Positions 1-6,081 are shown, counted from the stretch's first letter. The stretch: 7,878 nt of DNA from Desulfurococcales archaeon ex4484_204 (GCA_002255065.1 NJEF01000050.1:1-7878); one strand, 5' to 3'. The notes: generated from the letters alone by a model not told the origin. Made by a program: numbers and translations.

Positions 1-881
1 TATCAGCAGCCCTTAAAGCTATTAGGGAGGAGCTATACAGGAACGGCTTCATAGAAATATTCACACCTAAGATAATAGCTACAGCTACAGAGGGTGGTGC
101 AGCCCTCTTCCCCGTTGCTTACTTCGGTAAGGAAGCCTACTTAGCGCAGAGCCCACAGCTCTACAAGGAGCTGATGGCCGCTACGTTTGAGAGGGTGTTT
201 GAGATAGCCCCGGCCTGGAGGGCTGAGGAGTCAGATACCCCTTACCACTTAGCTGAATTCATAAGTATTGATATCGAGATGGCCTTCGCTAACTACCACA
301 CCGTTATGAATATACTTGAAAACGTGGTGAAGAAGGCTATAACGGTTGTTAAGGAGGAGTGTGGTAAGGAGTTAAAAACGATAGGGTACGAACCACCAGA
401 CCCTAAGCTACCTCTAAAGAGGTTTAGGTACGTAGATGTGGTAGAGACGCTACGTAGTGAGGGTCTAAGTATAGATTTAGGGGACGATATAGGAACCCCT
501 GGATTGAGGATATTTAGTAAGGTTACTAATGAGGAGCTCTATTTCATAATAGACTGGCCGTCTAAGGCTAAGCCCTTCTACACAATGCCTAAGAGGGGTG
601 AGGAGGAGTTCACGGAGTCGTTTGATTTAAACTGGAGATTCCTTGAACTGGCATCTGGTAGCACGAGGGTACACATCAAGGACCTCTTGGTTAAGAGGTT
701 AAGGGAGAAGGGGTTAAACCCGAACAGCTTTGAGTACTTCATTAAGTGGTTTGATTACGGGATGCCGCCCCACGCTGGATGGGGTATGGGCTTAGGGAGG
801 CTAGCTTTAATGCTTACCGGGGCAAGAAACATTAGGGAGGTCACCCTCTTCCCAAGGGATAAGAAGAGGCTTACACCCTAA
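1..881 (+). CDS. aspS: Aspartyl-tRNA synthetase, archaeal type (3' part; 5' end outside window)
   Basis: Cytoplasmic class II synthetase that charges tRNA-Asp with aspartate; many archaeal members also mischarge tRNA-Asn, but that cannot be decided here because the anticodon-binding domain is missing. The frame is open from the first full codon at position 3, so the ATG at 174 is internal. About 292 residues are visible, compared with roughly 430 for the family, so the N-terminal OB-fold lies upstream. Seen in order: the motif 1 region ending FIEIFTPKI, the ATATEGGAALFP loop, the AQSPQLYKELM aspartate-site segment, motif 2 (EIAPAWRAEE with its ATP-binding arginine, followed by the IDIEMAF stretch), and motif 3 (GWGMGLGRL) close to the LFPRDKKRLTP end typical of archaeal AspRS. 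The TAA stop lies inside the 3' end of the convergent truD gene (11-bp overlap). Confidence 0.96.
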   Translation, partial: SAALKAIREELYRNGFIEIFTPKIIATATEGGAALFPVAYFGKEAYLAQSPQLYKELMAATFERVFEIAPAWRAEESDTPYHLAEFISIDIEMAFANYHTVMNILENVVKKAITVVKEECGKELKTIGYEPPDPKLPLKRFRYVDVVETLRSEGLSIDLGDDIGTPGLRIFSKVTNEELYFIIDWPSKAKPFYTMPKRGEEEFTESFDLNWRFLELASGSTRVHIKDLLVKRLREKGLNPNSFEYFIKWFDYGMPPHAGWGMGLGRLALMLTGARNIREVTLFPRDKKRLTP

Positions 882-2109
882 GTCCATCCCTGATTAGCTC
901 CCTTAGGAGAATCGTTGCATACGCTGATACGGGTAGGGTAAACGTTAACCAACAAGCATGGTTGCTAACCTCACTGCATACCGCCTCTCCAATTAATTTA
1001 AAGTATATCTGCCTAATACCCCTATTCAAATACCTAGATAGCTCTGTAGAGCGTTCTATACCTTCGTCCTTTAAGGTATCTACAGCGTACTTAGAGCACT
1101 CATCGTACGCCCTTACATCGGGTCTAGGCATAGGCATAATCTCGCATCTCCGTAGCAGCCTAGTAAAGCCTTCAAAGTCTATTATCGCCCTACTAAGAGC
1201 TAGATTAAATATGTATGATTGATAGGCTTCAATATACATCCTAATGATGTTAGGGGCTAACATCATTACGGACCCCTTACTGCTACGCCCTTTTAGTAGG
1301 TAGCGTAGTAGTTTACGCTCAATGGTGAAGCTCTTTGGAAACCTTCTGTAAGCGGTAGCTAGCATCCCGCGCTCGTAGAGCTCTCTTGCCTCCCTAACCA
1401 CACCCAGCTCCCCCTCCATGGGGACCCCTAGGATGTAGCGTATCGCCTCCTCATAATCCCCGAGAAGCAGGTGCTTACCTATAATGTGTGTAATAGGCCT
1501 TCTAGTACCGAATCTTTGGTAGCCAAAGTAGTTAGGGAGGGCTTCATTAGCTAGTTTCGGGGTAATCCTCCTTAAATTAATGAACGACTTAAGACTTACA
1601 GGGCTGTGGGGGGACGCCCTTATCAATACTTTAAAGAGGTTCCCTAGATGTTGACCCCTACGTAGAGGTCTCTCTCGTAGCCTTAGAAACGCTATCCTTA
1701 ATTTACCTACTGGGAATACTGCGTACTTCCTAATCGATACACCCGTACTACACACCATCGTTATGAACTGACAGGAGTTAGCCTCTGAATCCTTAACCCC
1801 TGAGAACCCTATCTTAGCCACTCCAAGAGATCTCCTAAGTACTCTAACTGCTTCATAGGTTGATAAACCCTCCTTACATAGAATGAATTCGAGCACCTCT
1901 CTATCAGAACATACATATTCATGACCTTCCTCTCTAGCTACATTTTGTATATTAGCTATAAAACCATCGCTACTAACCTCGTAGACCTTAAATGTTAACG
2001 GAGATTTTACGTGAGTTAAGCCAGGGCCTGCAAATAAATCCGGTCTTGCGTACAGCAGTAGGCCTAGCGCCTTATCAATAGGGTTTTTCGACTCTACATA
2101 CCCGTTCAA
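871..2109 (-). CDS. truD: tRNA pseudouridine synthase TruD/Pus7 family
   Basis: Converts a uridine to pseudouridine in tRNA (position 13 in the bacterial and eukaryotic relatives). The 412-residue length fits archaeal TruD. Visible motifs are FKVYEV (40-45, the family F-x-V-x-E segment), GFSGVKD (101-107) with the likely catalytic Asp107, NYFGYQRFG (193-201), AYQSYIFN (295-302) and the C-terminal LPVSAYATILLREL (392-405). The start is a TTG at 2109: it is the only good start in this stretch, with GAGGT (2118-2122) 8 nt ahead, and the frame is closed by a TGA inside the end of pth2. It is the last gene of the minus-strand operon, 25 bp after pth2. Its last 11 bp overlap the convergent aspS stop, so the two mRNAs are antisense there. 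The family assignment is firm; the exact tRNA target is inferred from the family. Confidence 0.93.
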   Translation of the reverse strand: MNGYVESKNPIDKALGLLLYARPDLFAGPGLTHVKSPLTFKVYEVSSDGFIANIQNVAREEGHEYVCSDREVLEFILCKEGLSTYEAVRVLRRSLGVAKIGFSGVKDSEANSCQFITMVCSTGVSIRKYAVFPVGKLRIAFLRLRERPLRRGQHLGNLFKVLIRASPHSPVSLKSFINLRRITPKLANEALPNYFGYQRFGTRRPITHIIGKHLLLGDYEEAIRYILGVPMEGELGVVREARELYERGMLATAYRRFPKSFTIERKLLRYLLKGRSSKGSVMMLAPNIIRMYIEAYQSYIFNLALSRAIIDFEGFTRLLRRCEIMPMPRPDVRAYDECSKYAVDTLKDEGIERSTELSRYLNRGIRQIYFKLIGEAVCSEVSNHACWLTFTLPVSAYATILLRELIRDGLRV

Positions 2110-2117
2110 AACTACAT

Positions 2118-2122
2118 ACCTC
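2118..2122 (-). promoter_or_regulatory. Ribosome-binding site deciding the truD TTG start
   Basis: GAGGT on the minus strand, 8 nt before the TTG at 2109. The ATG that directly follows it (GGTATGTAG) is out of frame and meets TAG at once, so the SD points to the TTG. Confidence 0.6.
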
Positions 2123-2134
2123 GTAGCAAGGGGT

Positions 2135-2500
2135 TTAAAGCAGGTTCAACCTTCCTGTTATTTTATTTATTAGGTCTGATGGTGCGGGGCCTATAGCCAC
2201 AGCCGTTAGTGTCCCCGGCTTAAGCTCTGTTAACCCAGCATCTCTAATCACCGCGTAGGGTAGCCCCATCCTCTCAGCTTGGGCAGCAAGGCTAAGTAGG
2301 TCGCTCTCCCCGCCCCCACTAACAACTACCTTCTTCTGCCCTTCCCTAAGCCACTCTTTAAGCCACTCAGGTTTCTCCTTATGTGCTTTAATTGATGCCT
2401 CAACAGCTGCGTGGGCAACCTGTACCGCTAACTTCCCTTTACTCATCTTTATATCGCTACGTACTGCTATGACCTGCTTATACTTGAACTGCGAGACCAT
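2135..2500 (-). CDS. pth2: Peptidyl-tRNA hydrolase, archaeal/eukaryotic Pth2 type
   Basis: Cleaves the ester bond between peptide and tRNA in peptidyl-tRNAs that drop off the ribosome, recycling the tRNA. At 121 residues it is full length for Pth2. Seen: the N-terminal strand QVIAVRSD, the hallmark KMSKGKLAVQVAHA (18-31) with its conserved Lys and His, a short insertion rich in Lys and Trp, the strand KKVVVSGGG, and the DAGLTELKPGT block (87-97) followed by AIGPAP (102-107). All the usual conserved positions are present, so it should be active. The ATG at 2500 lies 13 bp after the upstream gene's stop, with only a weak SD-like AGGGC. It sits in a presumed operon between a CX3C protein and truD, which places two tRNA-handling enzymes together. 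Confidence 0.95.
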   Translation of the reverse strand: MVSQFKYKQVIAVRSDIKMSKGKLAVQVAHAAVEASIKAHKEKPEWLKEWLREGQKKVVVSGGGESDLLSLAAQAERMGLPYAVIRDAGLTELKPGTLTAVAIGPAPSDLINKITGRLNLL

Positions 2501-2513
2501 AGCCCTGCCCTAG

Positions 2514-2843
2514 CTAACTCCCTGAAGCGAGCTTTTCAATTATAGTGGACATAAGCCTCCCTTCGTTTGCCTCCTTGCACCTAACGTAGCATGAATTATC
2601 TAGGACCGCGTTCCCCTCACATGAATCCCTGCACTTAGCTATGAACACTCTACTATCAAGCTCTAGGACGAAGAACGTCCTCCTGCTATTAAGGGCTCTA
2701 AGCTTAAGTAGGTGCCTCAGCTCCGTAGCCCTAATTATCCTACTTACCTCCGCATACTCCTCCTTAGTGAACATGTAGAACCCGTACCTCCTAAAAGCGT
2801 TAAGTAGTCTGCGCCTAATATCGCTAGGGTTTAATGACTGCAT
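2514..2843 (-). CDS. Uncharacterised 109-aa protein with paired CX3C motifs
   Basis: I do not recognise the family. The N-terminal half (about 1-50) looks helical and basic (SDIRRRLLNAFRRYGFYMF, then a second helix around 28-49). It is followed by a strand-like stretch (TFFVLELDSRVFIAKC, 56-71) and a cysteine-rich segment with Cys71, Cys75, Cys85 and Cys89, that is CX3C-X9-CX3C, and then a final helix (about 95-107). Four such cysteines could bind a metal or form two disulfides, which thermophilic archaea use for stabilisation; neither is proven. The ATG at 2843 lies inside the end of the upstream gene (20-bp overlap), with GGTGA (2850-2854) 6 nt ahead. It is followed 13 bp later by pth2, so a link to translation is possible but only by context. 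Confidence 0.75.
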   Translation of the reverse strand: MQSLNPSDIRRRLLNAFRRYGFYMFTKEEYAEVSRIIRATELRHLLKLRALNSRRTFFVLELDSRVFIAKCRDSCEGNAVLDNSCYVRCKEANEGRLMSTIIEKLASGS

Positions 2844-3240
2844 ACCTCTTCACCGGAAGCTTTAGCTCCCTAAAGACGCATTTAATAATATCTATTAATG
2901 ACTTGCTTATAGCGTAGGTAAGCCTTACCTTAAACTTCCTATAAACACCTTTAGCAATGACAACGCCGTACTTATTAAGGATCGATATGTTACCCTTAAT
3001 GATACCCCTTGGATTTCTAACGAAGTCTAGCTGTACTATGAAACCGGTGTCAACCTTGATAAGGATTTCCCAGGCCTCCCCCTTGGAATATAGAGCATTA
3101 ATGCTCCTCCTATCAATGACTTCAGCATCAACTCTCCTACAGCTACCGTCCAGGATAAAGTACAGCCTCCTCCTCCTATGCAGACCAGACCTACTCCTCG
3201 ACCTCTCCTCATACACCCTTACAACGCTTTCGCTAGTCAC
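2824..3240 (-). CDS. Uncharacterised 138-aa basic protein, alpha/beta
   Basis: Family not recognised. The start is GTG at 3240, forming a GTGA overlap with the stop of the previous gene, with a strong GGTGA (3248-3252) 7 nt ahead. Residues 12-25 are very arginine-rich (ERSRSRSGLHRRRR). Residues 26-106 look like a run of beta strands (LYFILDG, AWEILIKVD, FIVQLDFV, GIIKGNISILN, GVVIAKGVY, KFKVRL). Residues about 108-126 form a probable amphipathic helix, and the end is basic (PVKRYAVIKP). There is no signal peptide, membrane segment or catalytic motif. The basic charge could suit nucleic-acid binding (inference). The last 20 bp overlap the start of the CX3C gene, so all of these should be translated from one message. 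A weaker possibility is an internal GTG start at codon 9. Confidence 0.7.
   Translation of the reverse strand: MTSESVVRVYEERSRSRSGLHRRRRLYFILDGSCRRVDAEVIDRRSINALYSKGEAWEILIKVDTGFIVQLDFVRNPRGIIKGNISILNKYGVVIAKGVYRKFKVRLTYAISKSLIDIIKCVFRELKLPVKRYAVIKP
2850..2854 (-). promoter_or_regulatory. Internal ribosome-binding site for the CX3C gene
   Basis: GGTGA, 6 nt before the ATG at 2843 and lying inside the coding end of the upstream 138-aa gene. It matches the archaeal 16S 3' end and supports coupled translation. The GAGGT that directly touches the ATG is too close to act as the SD. Confidence 0.6.
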
Positions 3241-3470
3241 GATATCTTCACCACGTAGCTCCCTTCTGAAGACCTATTTATGTTAACCTTGCTTACATTA
3301 TCAATAGAAATAAAGCACGTACCGTTGCTACACCTGCTCAATACTACACCACCTGTCTCAATTACCAGTTTACTTACACCCCCTAACTTGTACTCCTTAA
3401 ACAACCTCCCCTCCCCGTACAGGCTAACAATACATGTATCATTAGTAATGGTTATTAAGGCTCTCCCCAA
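3237..3470 (-). CDS. Uncharacterised 77-aa beta-rich protein
   Basis: Family not recognised. The inferred start is TTG at 3470, preceded by the purine-rich GGGTGGGGG (3473-3481) and a TATA element at a suitable distance. The protein looks almost entirely beta: alternating hydrophobic residues in ALITITN, CIVSLYG, KLVIETGGVVLS, CFISIDN, KVNIN and YVVKIS, with turn-like Gly/Asn/Ser between. It has three cysteines (13, 47, 52), and no signal peptide or membrane helix. It is the first gene of the minus-strand operon, and its TGA stop overlaps the GTG start of the next gene by 4 bp, which is the main evidence that it is real. It might be a small structural or binding partner of the next two products; this is context only. 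Confidence 0.62.
   Translation of the reverse strand: MGRALITITNDTCIVSLYGEGRLFKEYKLGGVSKLVIETGGVVLSRCSNGTCFISIDNVSKVNINRSSEGSYVVKIS
3248..3252 (-). promoter_or_regulatory. Internal ribosome-binding site for the 138-aa gene
   Basis: GGTGA, 7 nt before the GTG at 3240 and inside the end of the 77-aa gene. Together with the GTGA stop/start overlap it fixes the GTG as the start and argues for translational coupling. Confidence 0.65.
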
Positions 3471-3507
3471 ACCCCCACCCTAGGTAGTGTTTTACGGAGT
3501 TAATTTA

Positions 3508-3516
3508 CTTTAAAAA
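3508..3516 (-). promoter_or_regulatory. TATA-like element for the minus-strand operon
   Basis: TTTTTAAAG read on the minus strand. A start about 25 nt downstream would fall near 3487 and leave a leader of about 17 nt before the TTG at 3470, containing the GGGTGGGGG SD-like run. The spacing is right for a crenarchaeal promoter; there is no other TATA-like sequence between here and the gene. Confidence 0.5.
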
Positions 3517-3544
3517 CATAGCTTAAACCACTCAGTACGTAGGG

Positions 3545-3553
3545 TTTTTAAAC
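3545..3553 (+). promoter_or_regulatory. TATA-like element for the TRAM-domain gene
   Basis: TTTTTAAAC on the plus strand. Transcription would start near 3574, giving a leader of about 30 nt before the ATG at 3605. It is nearly the mirror image of the minus-strand element about 35 bp away, so the two promoters are back to back and could interfere with or be co-regulated by one factor. Confidence 0.5.
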
Positions 3554-3558
3554 TCTAA

Positions 3559-3568
3559 CTACTAGTAG
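3559..3568. repeat. Perfect 10-bp palindrome between TATA box and start region
   Basis: CTACTAGTAG is identical to its reverse complement and lies just downstream of the plus-strand TATA element, where archaeal repressors often bind. A chance 10-bp palindrome in a region this size is not rare, so an operator role is only a suggestion. Confidence 0.3.
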
Positions 3569-3590
3569 GGATGATACTATGTTGAATAGT

Positions 3591-3595
3591 GGGTG
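3591..3595 (+). promoter_or_regulatory. Ribosome-binding site deciding the TRAM gene start
   Basis: GGGTG, 9 nt ahead of the ATG at 3605. The in-frame GTG at 3593 lies inside this SD, so the ATG is the better start. Confidence 0.5.
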
Positions 3596-3604
3596 CAAAA
3601 CAGT

Positions 3605-3898
3605 ATGACTAGATACAGGAATTATAGGAACCCATACTCAGTAGATGTTACTAAGTTTAGCATATATCCACGCAGCAAAGTAGGTAAGGGCTTAGGTAAG
3701 GTAGACGTAGGCGACGAGTTTAACATCACGGTAAGGGATATGGATAGCTACGGGAGAGGGGTAGGTTCATACAGGAATTACGAGGTCGTAGTCCTTAAGG
3801 CAGTACCGGGGGAGAGAGTGAGGGTGAGGGTGCTTAAGGTGAGGGGAAACACTATACAGGCCTCCGTAGTAAGGAGGCTTGAAGAGCCGAGGAGGTAG
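3605..3898 (+). CDS. Small TRAM-domain protein, probable RNA-binding
   Basis: 97 residues from the ATG at 3605 (a GTG at 3593 would add four). The N-terminal 30 residues are basic and Tyr-rich (TRYRNYRNPYS). Residues about 33-92 form a TRAM domain, a beta-barrel RNA-binding fold: VDVGDEFNITVRDMDSYGRGVGSYRNYEV, then the signature PGERVRVRVLKVRGNTIQASVV (split here for length). Stand-alone TRAM proteins are common in archaea, and some act as RNA chaperones in the manner of bacterial cold-shock proteins; that role is inferred from the family. It is transcribed from its own TATA promoter, divergent from the translation-related operon. A separate promoter before rfcS suggests it is not simply part of the clamp-loader unit. 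Confidence 0.85.
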   Translation: MTRYRNYRNPYSVDVTKFSIYPRSKVGKGLGKVDVGDEFNITVRDMDSYGRGVGSYRNYEVVVLKAVPGERVRVRVLKVRGNTIQASVVRRLEEPRR

Positions 3899-3918
3899 AG
3901 CATCCTAAACAACTCTAG

Positions 3919-3926
3919 TTTATAAA
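3919..3926 (+). promoter_or_regulatory. TATA-like element for rfcS-rfcL
   Basis: TTTATAAA, centred about 38 nt before the GTG at 3961. A start about 25 nt downstream leaves a short leader of roughly 12-15 nt carrying the SD-like run AAGGGGGG (3948-3955), 5 nt before the GTG. Confidence 0.5.
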
Positions 3927-3960
3927 TTAAAAGAGTAACGAAATATTAAGGGGGGCAGCA

Positions 3961-6081
3961 GTGTCTGCAAGTAAGGTTCTCGTTGAGCTGCTGTGGGCTG
4001 AGAAGTACAGACCTAGATCCCTGTCTGAAATAGTAAACCAGGTTGAGGTTGTTGAGAGGCTGCGGCAGTTCGTAAAAGAGATGAACATGCCGCACCTACT
4101 TTTTGCAGGACCTCCAGGCACGGGTAAAACAACAGCTGCCCATGCACTCGCGCATGACATGTACGGTGAGGACTATAGGATGTACATGCTTGAGCTTAAT
4201 GCTTCAGTATCCAAGAGCACACCAATACTAGTTAGAATTAACGGCAAAGCTAAGAGGTTAAGGTTTAGGGACCTCGATAACTTGTACTTTAATAGAAATA
4301 GAGAGGTGCTCAAGGTAGGTGATGGGGAGTACGTTAAAACGGACGACCTAGAGGTGCTCTCCATAGATCGGAACGGTAAGGTGCGATGGACCAGGGCTTC
4401 TCGGTTAATAAGGCATAGAGCACCCTACGTGGTTAAGTTAAGAATTGAGAACGGTGGTGTACTGGAGTTAACAGGGAATCACTCAATAATAACGATAGGT
4501 GATAGAGGGAGGTTGGTAGAGAGGAAGGCCAGCGAGTTAAAGCCGGGTGACTACGTCTTGTCCTTCATAGCCCGGGTTTCAAGGGATGGTGTAATGGGTT
4601 CGAATTTCCCTAACGAACACTGTAATAGCGGGGTTTATGAGGTTCTCACGAGCGGCGCTGCCCAGCTGGTAGGTCATCATTTAACTATGGAGGTGCCGAA
4701 CTCAGATGCTGTAAGCAGTGAATTGCTGGGTTTAATGCAAGCACCAGTTAATGGGGAGTTAATAGTTAAGGCTAGGCGTATCCCTGAAGCATTATTTTCT
4801 GTGGGGGTGCATACTAGGGAGACCTTCCTTAAGAGTATTGCTGGCAGCAATACAGAAAGCGACGTAGCTAGGGTAACCAGTAGCTCTAAGGAACTGCTCA
4901 TAGATATTTCATGGCTAGCCAGGATAACGGGTGTTGAATCATTGATGTGTGATGGGGAGGTTAAACTCTTGTGGAACCTAGATAGGAGGCCAGGCCTCCT
5001 ACCAGCAAAGCCCTTTATCGAGCTTGTTGAGAGCGCTGGTAAGCGTGTAGAGGGTGCTGGCTGGGGGCAGGCGTTAAAGCATGGACTACCTAGGGAGGTA
5101 ATGCTAAAGGAGGAGTTGTTAGAAGCTCTGAAAGGTTTTAACGGGCTTAAATTAAGGAGCGATGAGGAAGTACTTAAGCATTTAACATGGTTAGCAACGT
5201 CAGATCTTCACGTGCTTAAAGTCGTAGATGTTGAGGTTGTAGAATACGGTGATTACGTATACGATATCTCCGTACCTGGGACTGAGATGTTCTTTGCTGG
5301 CGAGGTCCCGGTGCTGCTTCATAACTCGGATGAGAGAGGTATTGATGTAATAAGGACTAAGGTGAAGGAGTTTGCACGGAGCAGGCTACCTGCTAAGATA
5401 CCCTTCAAGATCGTGTTACTGGATGAAGCAGATAATATGACAGCCGACGCACAGCAGGCCTTAAGGAGGCTTATGGAGATGTACGTAGACGTAACGAGGT
5501 TCATACTTATAGCTAACTACCCCAGCAAGATAATAGAGCCTATACAGTCAAGGTGTGCTGTATTCAGGTTTACACCCCTAAGGAAGGAGGATGTTATCAG
5601 CAGGCTTAGATGGATATGTAAGCGTGAGGGCGTTAAGTACGAGGAGGAGGCCCTCGAGGTAATACATGAGATATCGGAGGGGGATATGAGAAAAGCTATA
5701 AACATACTTCAATCTAGCGCCGCGCTGGGCACGATAACGGTGTCTAACGTCTATAAGGTCGTAGGTCTAGCCCACCCTAAGGAGATTAGGGATATTCTTA
5801 GAACAGCACTATTAGGTGACTTCATTAAAGCTAGGGATCTATTAAGGAATGTAATGCTAAGCTACGGTTTGTCAGGTGTTGATATAGTGAAGCAGATGCA
5901 TAAGGAGATACATAGTGCTGAGATTAAACTTCCCGAGCAGGTTAAGGTAGAAATCGCTGACTATTTAGGGGAGATCCAGTTTAGACTCGTCGAGGGTGCT
6001 GATGATGAAATACAGCTAAGCGCGTTACTAGCGAAGTTAGTACTCCTTGGTAGGGGTCTAAGAGGTAAGACATCCTTGTAA
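3961..6081 (+). CDS. rfcS: Replication factor C small subunit containing an intein
   Basis: ATPase subunit of the archaeal clamp loader, which opens the PCNA ring and places it on primed DNA; four small subunits normally pair with one RfcL. The precursor is 706 residues; removing the 374-residue intein leaves 332, normal for the family. Host motifs: LWAEKYRP (11-18), Walker A GPPGTGKTT (50-58), Walker B VLLDEAD (485-491), sensor 1 FILIANYPSK (514-523), the SRC arginine-finger motif (530-532) and sensor 2 GDMRKAIN (574-581), then the C-terminal collar domain. The intein lies between Ala81 and Ser456, splitting the conserved LELNA/SDERGIDVIR motif, so the protein should not be functional until splicing occurs. 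The start is a GTG with a purine-rich SD. rfcL follows 21 bp later. Identification is very secure. Confidence 0.96.
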   Translation: MSASKVLVELLWAEKYRPRSLSEIVNQVEVVERLRQFVKEMNMPHLLFAGPPGTGKTTAAHALAHDMYGEDYRMYMLELNASVSKSTPILVRINGKAKRLRFRDLDNLYFNRNREVLKVGDGEYVKTDDLEVLSIDRNGKVRWTRASRLIRHRAPYVVKLRIENGGVLELTGNHSIITIGDRGRLVERKASELKPGDYVLSFIARVSRDGVMGSNFPNEHCNSGVYEVLTSGAAQLVGHHLTMEVPNSDAVSSELLGLMQAPVNGELIVKARRIPEALFSVGVHTRETFLKSIAGSNTESDVARVTSSSKELLIDISWLARITGVESLMCDGEVKLLWNLDRRPGLLPAKPFIELVESAGKRVEGAGWGQALKHGLPREVMLKEELLEALKGFNGLKLRSDEEVLKHLTWLATSDLHVLKVVDVEVVEYGDYVYDISVPGTEMFFAGEVPVLLHNSDERGIDVIRTKVKEFARSRLPAKIPFKIVLLDEADNMTADAQQALRRLMEMYVDVTRFILIANYPSKIIEPIQSRCAVFRFTPLRKEDVISRLRWICKREGVKYEEEALEVIHEISEGDMRKAINILQSSAALGTITVSNVYKVVGLAHPKEIRDILRTALLGDFIKARDLLRNVMLSYGLSGVDIVKQMHKEIHSAEIKLPEQVKVEIADYLGEIQFRLVEGADDEIQLSALLAKLVLLGRGLRGKTSL
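4204..5325 (+). mobile_element. Intein in RfcS (374 aa, Ser1 type, splicing-competent appearance)
   Basis: An in-frame protein intron that should excise itself and join LELNA to SDERG. The N-terminal splicing block starts at Ser82 (SVSKSTPILV, Ser in place of the commoner Cys). Block B is LELTGNHSIITI (168-179) with the TxxH pair Thr171/His174. A further N-terminal segment, LKPGDYVL, lies at 193-200. Block F is VYDISVPGTEMFFAG (433-447). Block G is VPVLLHN, ending in His454-Asn455, with Ser456 as the +1 nucleophile of the extein. All residues needed for class 1 splicing are present. Archaeal RFC genes are known intein hosts (Methanocaldococcus and Pyrococcus, for example). The central part is where a homing endonuclease would sit and appears degenerate. 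The boundaries are well fixed by the host motif. Confidence 0.94.
4696..5223 (+). pseudogene. Relic LAGLIDADG homing endonuclease domain within the intein
   Basis: Approximate limits, RfcS residues about 246-421. The layout of a DOD-type endonuclease is still traceable: SSELLGLMQAPVNGE (252-266) sits where the first LAGLIDADG helix belongs, and FLKSIAGSNTES (289-300) where the second belongs. The second is followed by the usual VTSSSKELLIDISWLARITGV segment (305-325, family pattern TS.SK.L..d...LL..LGI). In ungapped comparison with LAGLIDADG, the catalytic acid positions are Pro262 and Asn297, and the final Gly of the second motif is Thr298. Both acids therefore seem lost, so DNA cleavage is unlikely, although the frame is kept open as splicing demands. 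The motif assignment is by eye and could shift by a residue or two. Confidence 0.65.

Noticed and set aside
174..881. aspS starting at the ATG at 174
   Set aside because: The same frame is open to the window start and encodes conserved AspRS sequence (TPKIIATATEGG, AQSPQLYKEL), so this ATG is internal.
962..1222. Plus-strand open frame of 86 codons
   Set aside because: Lies wholly antisense to truD, whose conserved motifs (FxVxE, GVKD, FGYQRFG) establish the minus strand as coding; no SD or recognisable domain.
2957..3286. Plus-strand open frame of 109 codons opposite the 138-aa gene
   Set aside because: Leucine/serine/threonine-rich low-quality translation typical of an antisense shadow; the minus-strand frames have GGTGA sites and stop/start overlaps.
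3593..3604. GTG start adding four residues to the TRAM protein
   Set aside because: The GTG is part of the GGGTG ribosome-binding site that is properly spaced for the ATG at 3605.
5995..6080. Possible C/D box RNA suggested by TGATGATGA near 6000
   Set aside because: No properly placed D box (CTGA) or flanking stem was found, and the bases are conserved coding sequence of RfcS.
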